Shown here piece by piece: positions 1-6,337 of a stretch of DNA of 64,000 nt. The DNA comes from Myroides odoratus DSM 2801 (lineage in GTDB: Bacteria > Bacteroidota > Bacteroidia > Flavobacteriales > Flavobacteriaceae). A model generated the notes under the pieces. The model was not told the DNA's origin. It made no database searches and saw nothing but the letters and a program-made list of their open reading frames with translations. Position 1 is the first letter of the stretch, and every line of letters begins with the position of its first letter. The stretch is taken from positions 2,735,812-2,799,811 of the forward strand of contig NZ_CM001437.1 in assembly GCF_000243275.1 (NCBI RefSeq). The letters run 5' to 3'. The position numbers and the translations under genes were made by a program.

Positions 1-7
1 AAGACAT

Positions 8-928
8 ATGCAGAAGTATTTGTTTTTTATTCTTGTACTCTTCCTATGGGGAAGTAGCGACTCGTTGTGGGCTTTTCCTATTTATCCACGCACAATAAGT
101 GATGTGTACAAAGAAGCTGATTATGTGGTTTATGGAAAAGTAGTCGGGTTTATCGATGATAGCCCTCCAACTTCGAAAGAAGGTGTCCCACCACCTCCTA
201 GTATGCACGATGGGTTTGCGGTAATTGTTATACACGAAGAATTAAAAGGAGAAATTAAAGAAACTCAAATCTGTATTGCAGATCAACGTTCTTTTATGTG
301 TCCTGAACCTTTTCATTTTGAAGAAGGACAAGAAGTACTTTTGTTTTTAAACAAAGATCGGAAAGCAAATTTTTATTGGACGTTTGCCATGTCTTATGGT
401 GGTAAAGAAGTAACTGCGGAGGAGTATTCGTTGTACAAAAAGAAATTACTGGATTTACAAGCTATTTTAGATCAATCAAATCAAGAAATACAAGAACAAC
501 AGTATATTGATTGGGTTGTGAATTGCATCAAAGAACCATTAACCCGTTGGGAAGGAATTTTTGATTTGCTCAATGAAAAGGAAGGCGCAAATAAAGAACT
601 TGTGGCTAACCCTTATGTATTAACTCAAAAGCAAAAAGAGGGACTATGCCTGGATCTTTATCAACAACAAGAATTGCGTGTTATGGATTTTAAGTTGATT
701 CCTCATATTAGAGGAACTCAGGATTCAGTACTACTTCAGTTTTTGTTGAACAAAATGAAAAAATTGCCAAATACAGCGGATACAGATGACTTATTTCTGG
801 ATGCAGCCAGCGTTATAGCAGATTTATCTTCTAGAGCCGATTTGAAAAAGCTAAGCAATCAGATTGAAGAAGAAAAACTTTCAAAGAAAGGGCGGGCATT
901 GATTCGTCAATTCAGACAAATCATGTAG
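8..928 (+). CDS. Secreted protein of unknown function
   Basis: I do not recognise the family. The 306-residue product begins with a hydrophobic signal peptide (residues 1 to about 22, ending near LWAF), so it is probably exported to the periplasm or outer membrane. The mature part starts with a beta-rich stretch (residues about 30-115, YVVYGKVVGF and similar) and continues as a mostly helical, charged C-terminal half. It stands alone, convergent with the WYL regulator gene downstream. No catalytic motif is apparent. The upstream neighbour lies outside the window, so operon membership cannot be judged. Confidence 0.75.
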   Translation: MQKYLFFILVLFLWGSSDSLWAFPIYPRTISDVYKEADYVVYGKVVGFIDDSPPTSKEGVPPPPSMHDGFAVIVIHEELKGEIKETQICIADQRSFMCPEPFHFEEGQEVLLFLNKDRKANFYWTFAMSYGGKEVTAEEYSLYKKKLLDLQAILDQSNQEIQEQQYIDWVVNCIKEPLTRWEGIFDLLNEKEGANKELVANPYVLTQKQKEGLCLDLYQQQELRVMDFKLIPHIRGTQDSVLLQFLLNKMKKLPNTADTDDLFLDAASVIADLSSRADLKKLSNQIEEEKLSKKGRALIRQFRQIM

Positions 929-949
929 AAGCTATAGTAGCTTAGTCAG

Positions 950-1969
950 TTATTCCTCTTTCAAATACTGTTGATGCATTTTCTCTACGCGTTTAGCAAT
1001 CTGTCGTTGTAAATGACGAGGAGAGAGCACAATTATCGCTTCACCAAAACCTAAGATTTCACGTTCTAATTCGAAATTCAACACCACATCCAAACGAATC
1101 TTGATTCCTTTTTCATTTTCCTCTAGCAGTTGTTGTGAACTGTGTAGCGGTTTTGTTTTGACATAAGGCGCATGGTATTGATTTACCCATAGAATAACTT
1201 TCTGTGCTCGGTCTTGCTCTGTTTTTGTTACACCTAAGGTATCTTCGAAATATCGATCAAAATTAACGCCTTGGTATTCTTTGTAAGGTTCGTTGGCAAG
1301 CGCATATACATTGGTAATTCGATCCAGGGCCAAAGTAAGTAAATGCTTTCCTTTGCTGCTACGCGTGATCAAGAACCAACGATTGCGGTATTCTTTCAGT
1401 AAATAGGGGTAGTAGAAATTCTTAGACGCTTCTTTCGATTTAAAAGATTTGTATTCAATCAGCAATGTTTGTTTGTTTTTTATGGCTTCATATAAAGGGC
1501 TAATAAACTTAATTCCCTTCAATAAAGGATTGCCTTCCATCTGAATGTAATTCGGAGCCTGTGTACTACGTGTGAGTAAACTATTGTCTAGTTTTGCAAT
1601 CACTTCGCTCATTTCATCTACCTGACTAAATCCGTTCAAATGCTTTAAGATAGCTACAACTTCTTTTAGTTTTTCCATATCAGCATCGTTAATCGGAGAG
1701 TTTTTGATGCTGTATTGCGGATCTTCATAGGTGTAGTATTTGCGGTCCACAACCACAATAGGAGCGTTATACCCCAAGCTATCGCTACGCATGGTTTGTA
1801 TGTCCATTTGAATGGTGCGCTTGCTGATTCCTGTATCAATTCCTTCGTATTCATATAATCCATCAGCAACTTTTTCAATTAAGTCATCTAACGTCCACTT
1901 TCTGAATCGATTTTGCAAACATTCATCAAGAATACGGTAGCGCAATAATGCAAGTTTGTTTGTTGCCAT
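950..1969 (-). CDS. WYL-domain transcriptional regulator
   Basis: A 339-residue regulator with an N-terminal winged helix-turn-helix (about residues 5-80, with the phrase SKRTIQMDIQTMR) and a C-terminal WYL domain (about 150-340; core LIEYKSF..., YPYLLKEYRNRWFLITRS, LALDRI). WYL domains are known or suspected to sense nucleic-acid or nucleotide ligands. The gene is transcribed divergently from the slipin-RING/TerD-RtcB operon, and two strong palindromes lie in the shared control region, one of them just upstream of its own promoter. I infer that it regulates both itself and the RNA-repair operon. Whether it represses or activates is not visible. Confidence 0.9.
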   Translation of the reverse strand: MATNKLALLRYRILDECLQNRFRKWTLDDLIEKVADGLYEYEGIDTGISKRTIQMDIQTMRSDSLGYNAPIVVVDRKYYTYEDPQYSIKNSPINDADMEKLKEVVAILKHLNGFSQVDEMSEVIAKLDNSLLTRSTQAPNYIQMEGNPLLKGIKFISPLYEAIKNKQTLLIEYKSFKSKEASKNFYYPYLLKEYRNRWFLITRSSKGKHLLTLALDRITNVYALANEPYKEYQGVNFDRYFEDTLGVTKTEQDRAQKVILWVNQYHAPYVKTKPLHSSQQLLEENEKGIKIRLDVVLNFELEREILGFGEAIIVLSPRHLQRQIAKRVEKMHQQYLKEE

Positions 1970-1994
1970 GTAATTTTCTAGTTGGATTATTCTT

Positions 1995-2002
1995 CAAATA
2001 TA
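1995..2002 (-). promoter_or_regulatory. -7 element for the WYL regulator gene
   Basis: On the minus strand this reads TATATTTG, a perfect match to the Bacteroidota -7 consensus TAnnTTTG, 26 bases upstream of the WYL start codon. The expected -33 position falls at the edge of the first palindrome (2018-2042), which fits autoregulation. Confidence 0.6.
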
Positions 2003-2017
2003 ACCTTTTTTCTCTTT

Positions 2018-2042
2018 AACTACGCAGTATATATGCGTAGTT
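2018..2042. promoter_or_regulatory. Operator palindrome 1 of the RNA-repair locus
   Basis: A perfect 9-7-9 inverted repeat: AACTACGCA, seven bases, TGCGTAGTT. It lies about 50 bp upstream of the WYL start codon and just upstream of that gene's -7 element. A near copy sits 100 bp away. The natural inference is a dimeric binding site for the WYL regulator. Confidence 0.8.
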
Positions 2043-2117
2043 GTAAAAAGTATAAAATAATTTAATTTTTAAATAGTTGATATTTAATGTTTTATAAAAA
2101 TATTAAAAAATATTTTA

Positions 2118-2142
2118 AACTGCGCAGATTGTTTGCGTAGTT
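2118..2142. promoter_or_regulatory. Operator palindrome 2 of the RNA-repair locus
   Basis: AACTGCGCA, seven bases, TGCGTAGTT: the same 9-7-9 design as the palindrome at 2018-2042 with one changed base in the left half. Its start is exactly 100 bp from the start of the first. It covers the -33 region of the proposed rightward promoter, so a bound regulator would block or recruit RNA polymerase there. Confidence 0.8.
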
Positions 2143-2157
2143 AGGTGTGCATCTTTG
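2129..2157 (+). promoter_or_regulatory. Probable promoter of the RNA leader and slipin-RtcB operon
   Basis: TTG at 2129-2131 and CATCTTTG at 2150-2157 (one mismatch to TAnnTTTG), 18 bases apart, embedded in and following operator 2. Transcription would start near 2163, giving a leader of about 540 nt before the slipin gene. Confidence 0.45.
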
Positions 2158-2245
2158 TATTGTTCGAAAGATACAAACCTTGGAAGCGTTTCAGTATAGC
2201 GCGGAAGTAAGGGACAATCGTTTACCTTATCCTGTTTGGTCAAGT

Positions 2246-2307
2246 AGAATATTGAGGTTCGACTCCTCACTTCCTTTAGATGGATGACTAGTGGTTTAGT
2301 ATGTATT
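2246..2307 (+). ncRNA. tRNA-mimic module A (Y-RNA-like arrangement)
   Basis: A canonical T-arm sits at 2253-2269: stem TGAGG/CCTCA with the loop TTCGACT, which fits the tRNA T-loop pattern. It is followed by a short imperfect hairpin (2270-2274 with 2282-2286, loop TTTAGAT) and then a D-arm-like hairpin ACTA-GTGGTT-TAGT at 2287-2300 with the typical loop GG. Flanks 2246-2252 and 2301-2307 pair weakly. The order T-arm, closed acceptor-like hairpin, D-arm is that of bacterial Y RNA effector modules, not of a normal tRNA. An alternative pairing, GGAAGT (2203-2208) with ACTTCC (2269-2274), would give a normal tRNA-like acceptor instead. Confidence 0.5.
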
Positions 2308-2376
2308 TGTGTCGTAGGTTCGAATCCTACTATTGCAGTAGCAATATAGCTTAGCTGGTTAGAGCAAGATACCAAT
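2305..2376 (+). ncRNA. tRNA-mimic module B (Y-RNA-like, permuted tRNA)
   Basis: Clearer than module A. T-arm 2314-2330: GTAGG, loop TTCGAAT, CCTAC. It is followed without a gap by an acceptor-like hairpin TATTGC-AGTA-GCAATA (2331-2346), then the UA expected at tRNA positions 8-9, then a D-arm (GCTT, loop AGCTGGTTA, GAGC, 2349-2365). An outer stem closes the module: 2305-2313 with 2368-2376, eight of nine pairs counting one G-U. Joined acceptor strands with open ends at the anticodon side are the layout of bacterial Y RNA (Yrl) modules. No CCA end or complete anticodon arm is present in normal register, so it is not a standard tRNA gene. Confidence 0.65.
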
Positions 2377-2702
2377 TGCCTTAAAAGCAATCTTTAGGTG
2401 AAGAAGGAGGACTTCAATAAAAAATCTCCTCTATAAAAAGTTCAGTCAAATAGTGTTTCAGTTTTTAGGTTGGAAGTCTCCGGGCAACCCACATAAAAAC
2501 ACCCGATCAACGCTTGTAAAAACAAGTCACGGTGCGAAAGAAGAATCAGGGATGATATAGAAAGAATCACTTGCTTGCTGAGTGATCCTAGGTTATACAC
2601 AAATGATTCAACTTCAAAGCGTACTTCTTTTTCCGCCTAGTGAAGGGAAACCTATTTAGACTGTTCTTATTCAAAATGATTTAAAAAATTAAAAATATAG
2701 TT
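2375..2702 (+). ncRNA. Remainder of structured leader upstream of slipin
   Basis: No ORF here looks coding. It contains several local pairings: an anticodon-arm look-alike ATTGC-CTTAAAA-GCAAT (2375-2391), GGTTG/CAACC (2468-2472 with 2485-2489) whose loop holds CGGG able to pair with CCCG at 2502-2505, CTTGT-AAAA-ACAAG (2513-2526), and ATCACT...AGTGAT near 2566-2586. TAGGTT (2589-2594) can pair with AACCTA (2649-2654), or alternatively CTAGG (2588-2592) with CCTAG (2636-2640). The last two exclude each other just upstream of the slipin start. Pairings were found by eye; chance matches are possible for the short ones. Confidence 0.45.
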
Positions 2703-3797
2703 ATGAAAAAGTTACAAGTAAAAACAAATCACGTTGCTCTAGTTTTTAACCAAGGAGAGTTACAAAAAGTATATACCGCAGGTCAGTATTGGTTGTGGGG
2801 AAATAAAGAAGTAGTAGAGTACAATAAAGCAGAACTATTTCCTATGCGTAGGGATATGGATGCTTTGTTGAAAAATGAAGAGTTATTGGCGATGTTGGAA
2901 GTAATCGATGTATTGGATAACGAAATCGTCTTGGTGTATAAAAATCAAGTGTTTCATACCGCATTAAGTGCAGGGCGTTACATCTACTGGAAAGAAGCAC
3001 AAATGTATGCTTTCGAACGCTTTACAACTACAGGATTGGAAGTTCCTGCAGCTATTTCGCGTACAATTAGAGGGAAAGGTAACTTGCCTAATTTCTTGAG
3101 AATGTATACGGTTGGGGCAAATGAAAAAGGATTGTTGTTTATCGATGAGCAATTTCAAGGTATCTTGGATGCGGGAGATTATTGCTTTTGGAGAAATGAG
3201 ATCAAAGTACAGATCATCTTTGTTGATGTACGTCAACAAACGATGGATATGAATGGACAAGAAATTTTGACCAAAGACAAAGTGCAGTTGCGTATCAACT
3301 TTAACATCGTGTACCAAGTACGTGATTTGTTACTAGCGTATGTAGAAAATAAAGAAGTAGAAAAACAAATGTACAATGCGATTCAATTGATCTTAAGAGA
3401 AAAGGTTGGACGTATGTCTTTTGATGAGTTGATGGAAAACAAAGAAAATGTTTCTCAAGCAATATTGGAAGGGGTACAGGAAGAAGTTGCTGCTTTGGGA
3501 ATTACCCTAAAAACCTGCGGAATCAAAGATATTATCCTACCAGGAGATATTCGAGAAATCATGAATCAGGTTTTAATTGCCGAGAAAAAAGCACAAGCGA
3601 ACATGATTACCAGAAGAGAAGAAACAGCAGCTACCCGTAGCTTGTTGAATACAGCTAAATTGATGGAAGAAAATGATATGTTGATGCGATTGAAAGAAAT
3701 GGAATACATCGAGAAAATTGCAGAAAAGGTTGGTGAAATTAGCTTGTCTGGTGGCGGTAATGTGTTGAAGCAATTGAAAGAAATGTTTGGAAGGTAG
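2703..3797 (+). CDS. Slipin-type SPFH/band 7 protein
   Basis: A 364-residue SPFH protein of the slipin type. Its N-terminal half holds three similar beta units of the form (V)ALV..GxxxxVxxAGxYWxW: about residues 5-40, 68-103 and 135-170 (GLLFIDEQFQGILDAGDYCFW). The SPFH core follows (about 170-300, ending ILPGDIREIMNQVLIAEKKAQAN), then a charged C-terminal helix that could form the usual oligomeric coiled coil. There is no membrane-spanning N-terminus, so it is likely cytosolic or peripheral. Slipins of this type are known neighbours of RtcB. It is the first protein gene after the structured leader. Confidence 0.9.
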   Translation: MKKLQVKTNHVALVFNQGELQKVYTAGQYWLWGNKEVVEYNKAELFPMRRDMDALLKNEELLAMLEVIDVLDNEIVLVYKNQVFHTALSAGRYIYWKEAQMYAFERFTTTGLEVPAAISRTIRGKGNLPNFLRMYTVGANEKGLLFIDEQFQGILDAGDYCFWRNEIKVQIIFVDVRQQTMDMNGQEILTKDKVQLRINFNIVYQVRDLLLAYVENKEVEKQMYNAIQLILREKVGRMSFDELMENKENVSQAILEGVQEEVAALGITLKTCGIKDIILPGDIREIMNQVLIAEKKAQANMITRREETAATRSLLNTAKLMEENDMLMRLKEMEYIEKIAEKVGEISLSGGGNVLKQLKEMFGR

Positions 3798-3804
3798 TTG
3801 ATGG

Positions 3805-3898
3805 TTAGGAGTTAAGGGTTAAGGGGTAAGGGGTAAGGGGTAACATAACCCATACCTCATAACCCATAACCATAACATAATCAATCACCACTCCTAAC
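3805..3898. repeat. G-rich palindromic intergenic repeat
   Basis: GTTAGGAGT at 3805-3813 and ACTCCTAAC at 3890-3898 are perfect inverted copies. The left part is a run of GGGTAA/GGGGTAA units and the right part has CATAACCCATA units, so the element could form a large hairpin. Related GGTTATGAGTGATGG-type sequences recur at about 13.92, 22.15 and 41.66 kb. Confidence 0.6.
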
Positions 3899-3916
3899 AA
3901 AAAATAATAAAAATCA

Positions 3917-3975
3917 AGGTCAAGTGGGTTTTACTTCTTACACTTTTTGGATAGTCTTTAAACCCACGATTACCT
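3917..3975 (+). ncRNA. Covarying RNA hairpin, copy 1
   Basis: The layout is AGGT-CAA-GTGGGTTT ... AAACCCAC-GATT-ACCT: an outer 4-bp stem (3917-3920 with 3972-3975), an internal loop CAA/GATT, and a perfect inner 8-bp stem (3924-3931 with 3960-3967). A second copy at 4033-4090 keeps the unpaired and outer bases but changes stem bases in a compensating way, which argues for a functional RNA structure. It lies between the slipin and RING/TerD genes. Confidence 0.65.
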
Positions 3976-4032
3976 GATTTAAAAACGAATAAGGTTTAAC
4001 TTTTCCTATGAATAAAGATAAAAAACTAATTG

Positions 4033-4090
4033 AGGTCAAACGTGTTTTACTTCCTAGAACCATTTAAACATTAGAAAGACGTGATTACCT
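4033..4090 (+). ncRNA. Covarying RNA hairpin, copy 2
   Basis: The layout is AGGT-CAA-ACGTGTTT ... AAAGACGT-GATT-ACCT. The inner stem makes seven of eight pairs. Compared with copy 1, stem pairs 1, 2 and 4 are changed on both strands (G-C to A-T, T-A to C-G, G-C to T-A), while the flanking CAA, TTTTACTTC and GATTACCT are kept. It ends 18 bases before the RING/TerD start codon, so it could also control translation of that gene. Confidence 0.65.
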
Positions 4091-4108
4091 AATTAAAATT
4101 TAAAAAAA

Positions 4109-6322
4109 ATGAAAGCGAATAAGATACAAGTAGCGATTAGAAATCAAGCAATTTATGTTGATAAAACACAACAAACACAAAGTTATAATCCACAAGTATT
4201 TGAATTAGTGGAAAATATTAGAAAGTTGGGTTTTGGATTAAGTGAAGAATTATTAGCGGTTTTAAAAACAGTAGAATCTTCTTATTATCAAGTGATTTAT
4301 CAAACGCTACAAAAGATATTAGGCACTAAACATAATTGGACTCCTCTAATCAAAGATTGGATAGAACCAACGAATAGAGTTAAACGAAATGCATACTTAA
4401 CTTTTATAATGAGTTGGTTTGCGACTAAAAAAGATGGAGTTGTTTTAGCTTGTGGACATAGTATTCCTAAGCATACATTTCCATTAGAACGTTACAATGG
4501 GTGTCCGTTGTGTGGGATTCCTTTCGAATTTGAACAATTAGCATTACAAGGAGCTGGGAGTAAAATAAAAGTATTGAATTTATGGCAAGAAGAAGAGATA
4601 GAAGCTTACTTTACAAGTTTACTACAAGCCAAAACGGCTTTAGATGTCACACAAATTGATTCGCTGCAATTGTTGTTAGATACTTGTGAATTACCCACTG
4701 GGACTATTGCCATGAGAGAGACAAAAATGATTGTTATTGATCATTTAATTACAAGAGAAGAGGTGGATCATGCAGGACGATTTTTTCAATCCCCAACAGA
4801 TATTCTACGTTACTTGTGGTACAAGAAAACGGGCTTTTTACAACTCGTTAAACCTAAAACAATAATCACTCGTGAAGGGAGTAATCATAAGAATTTGAGA
4901 TACAGTTTAGGCACACAGCGAGAAACTGAACACAAAGTAAAGAACGAATTAAAACTAAAGTATTCTCGTAAAGACTCGATTAAGGTTGCTATTTGGTTAA
5001 ATACAATGGCATTAGATGTTGAGGAAATGTGCGAAAATATGCATCCCAAAAGAGAAATGTGGGTTCGATTTATTCGAGCTTTACGTCTAACAGAATACAG
5101 TAAGCGAAAGGGATTTGAAAAACTCGCAGAATTAATAGATACTTTTTATAATCAAAGGTATACAGTTACCGCTGGAAGAATTGAATATTATCGATTGAAA
5201 GAAATGGATGCGGAACAGACTTTTGTTTTGTTAAAACAACGTCCTGGATTATTTGCCCGTTCTTTATTTTCTAACATGTTGTTCTTTGGTGGAGAAGTTA
5301 CACTGAATCATTTTGAAGAAGTAGTTCATCAAGTACCTCTGAGATTGCTATTGACTTTACAGATGTATGCTGAAATCTACTTTGATCCAACTGCGAATAG
5401 AGTAGTAAAACCATTAGGAGGAGTTAGTAAAATAATTCCAGTGAATCAATTGGTGAAGGTTTTTGATCAAGTTTATTTAGATTCGATGATTGAACAAGTC
5501 ACTAGGTTTACTATGGCTGAATTAACAAGGCGATACGCCGCGGAAAAAACAACTGCAAAAACAATGTTTATTGATCCAGTTTTATTCCATATTCCTTTAA
5601 GTATTGGGGATAGAAGCGATACCGTTCAAGATTTACCAGTTGCTATAATGGGAACAAAATTTCCATTAGAAGAAAAACAAATCCGTTTGTTTATGCAATG
5701 GGGCGCTGGTTTAGAAGCCCAACATTTAGATATGGACTTAAGCTGTCATATTGCGTATGAAAATACAGTTCGATTGTGTAGTTATTTTAATTTAACTACT
5801 ACAGGATGCAAACACAGTGGTGATATTCAGTTTATTCCGAATCGAATAGGAACGGCTGAATATATTAATATAGATGTTGAAACGTTGCAAAAGGCAGGTG
5901 CTAAGTATGTTACATTTACTTGTAATGCATATAGTAATGGTGCAATTACACCTAATTTAGTAGTAGGATGGATGGATTCAAAAAATCCGATGAAAGTAAC
6001 AAAAAGAACAGGAGTTGCTTATGATCCATCGGCTGTGATTCACCAAGTTAGAATAGTGAATAAATTAAATAAAGGGTTGGTTTTTGGCGTGTTAGATGTT
6101 CAAAAAGAAGAGATTATCTGGTTGGAATTAGCTTTTGGAGGGCAGAATATAAAAACGTTAGATGCTGATACAGTGATGACCTTATTAAACAAATTAAAAG
6201 CAAAAATGAAAATCGGAGATCTCTTACAGATAAAAGCACAGGCACAAGAAATGGAAATTGTCGATTCAAAAGACAAAGCAGATGAGGTTTACGATGAAGG
6301 GTGGAGATGGAATGGGAATTAA
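4109..6322 (+). CDS. RING-finger and TerD-like domain protein of an RtcB operon
   Basis: A 737-residue protein. The N-terminal ~100 residues are helical. A zinc-binding prokaryotic RING-like knuckle follows, with C115-x-H117, H122 and C132-x2-C135. The middle (about 200-450) is alpha-helical and has the phrase QRPGLFARSL. The C-terminal ~200 residues look TerD-like (DMDLS near 541, YFNL, HSGD at 569-572, then EYINIDV and YVTFTCNAYS). It resembles what I recall as the MXAN_6230/SCO0854 or prokaryotic RING family 4 proteins. TerD folds bind calcium and occur in stress and RNA-repair gene clusters. It is encoded 15 bases upstream of rtcB. Its biochemical role is unknown; a role as the RNA-binding partner is inference. 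Confidence 0.75.
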   Translation: MKANKIQVAIRNQAIYVDKTQQTQSYNPQVFELVENIRKLGFGLSEELLAVLKTVESSYYQVIYQTLQKILGTKHNWTPLIKDWIEPTNRVKRNAYLTFIMSWFATKKDGVVLACGHSIPKHTFPLERYNGCPLCGIPFEFEQLALQGAGSKIKVLNLWQEEEIEAYFTSLLQAKTALDVTQIDSLQLLLDTCELPTGTIAMRETKMIVIDHLITREEVDHAGRFFQSPTDILRYLWYKKTGFLQLVKPKTIITREGSNHKNLRYSLGTQRETEHKVKNELKLKYSRKDSIKVAIWLNTMALDVEEMCENMHPKREMWVRFIRALRLTEYSKRKGFEKLAELIDTFYNQRYTVTAGRIEYYRLKEMDAEQTFVLLKQRPGLFARSLFSNMLFFGGEVTLNHFEEVVHQVPLRLLLTLQMYAEIYFDPTANRVVKPLGGVSKIIPVNQLVKVFDQVYLDSMIEQVTRFTMAELTRRYAAEKTTAKTMFIDPVLFHIPLSIGDRSDTVQDLPVAIMGTKFPLEEKQIRLFMQWGAGLEAQHLDMDLSCHIAYENTVRLCSYFNLTTTGCKHSGDIQFIPNRIGTAEYINIDVETLQKAGAKYVTFTCNAYSNGAITPNLVVGWMDSKNPMKVTKRTGVAYDPSAVIHQVRIVNKLNKGLVFGVLDVQKEEIIWLELAFGGQNIKTLDADTVMTLLNKLKAKMKIGDLLQIKAQAQEMEIVDSKDKADEVYDEGWRWNGN

Positions 6323-6337
6323 TTAGAAGAAAGAAAA

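Noticed and set aside
2115..2390. Minus-strand open frame of about 91 codons over the tRNA-like modules
   Set aside because: It lies over sequence with strong RNA structure and reads like an artefact of the paired T-arms; no protein family resemblance.
2341..2391. A normal tRNA-Leu gene
   Set aside because: There is a D-arm and an anticodon-like loop, but nine bases separate them, no T-arm follows in register and no matching acceptor 3' strand or CCA is present downstream.
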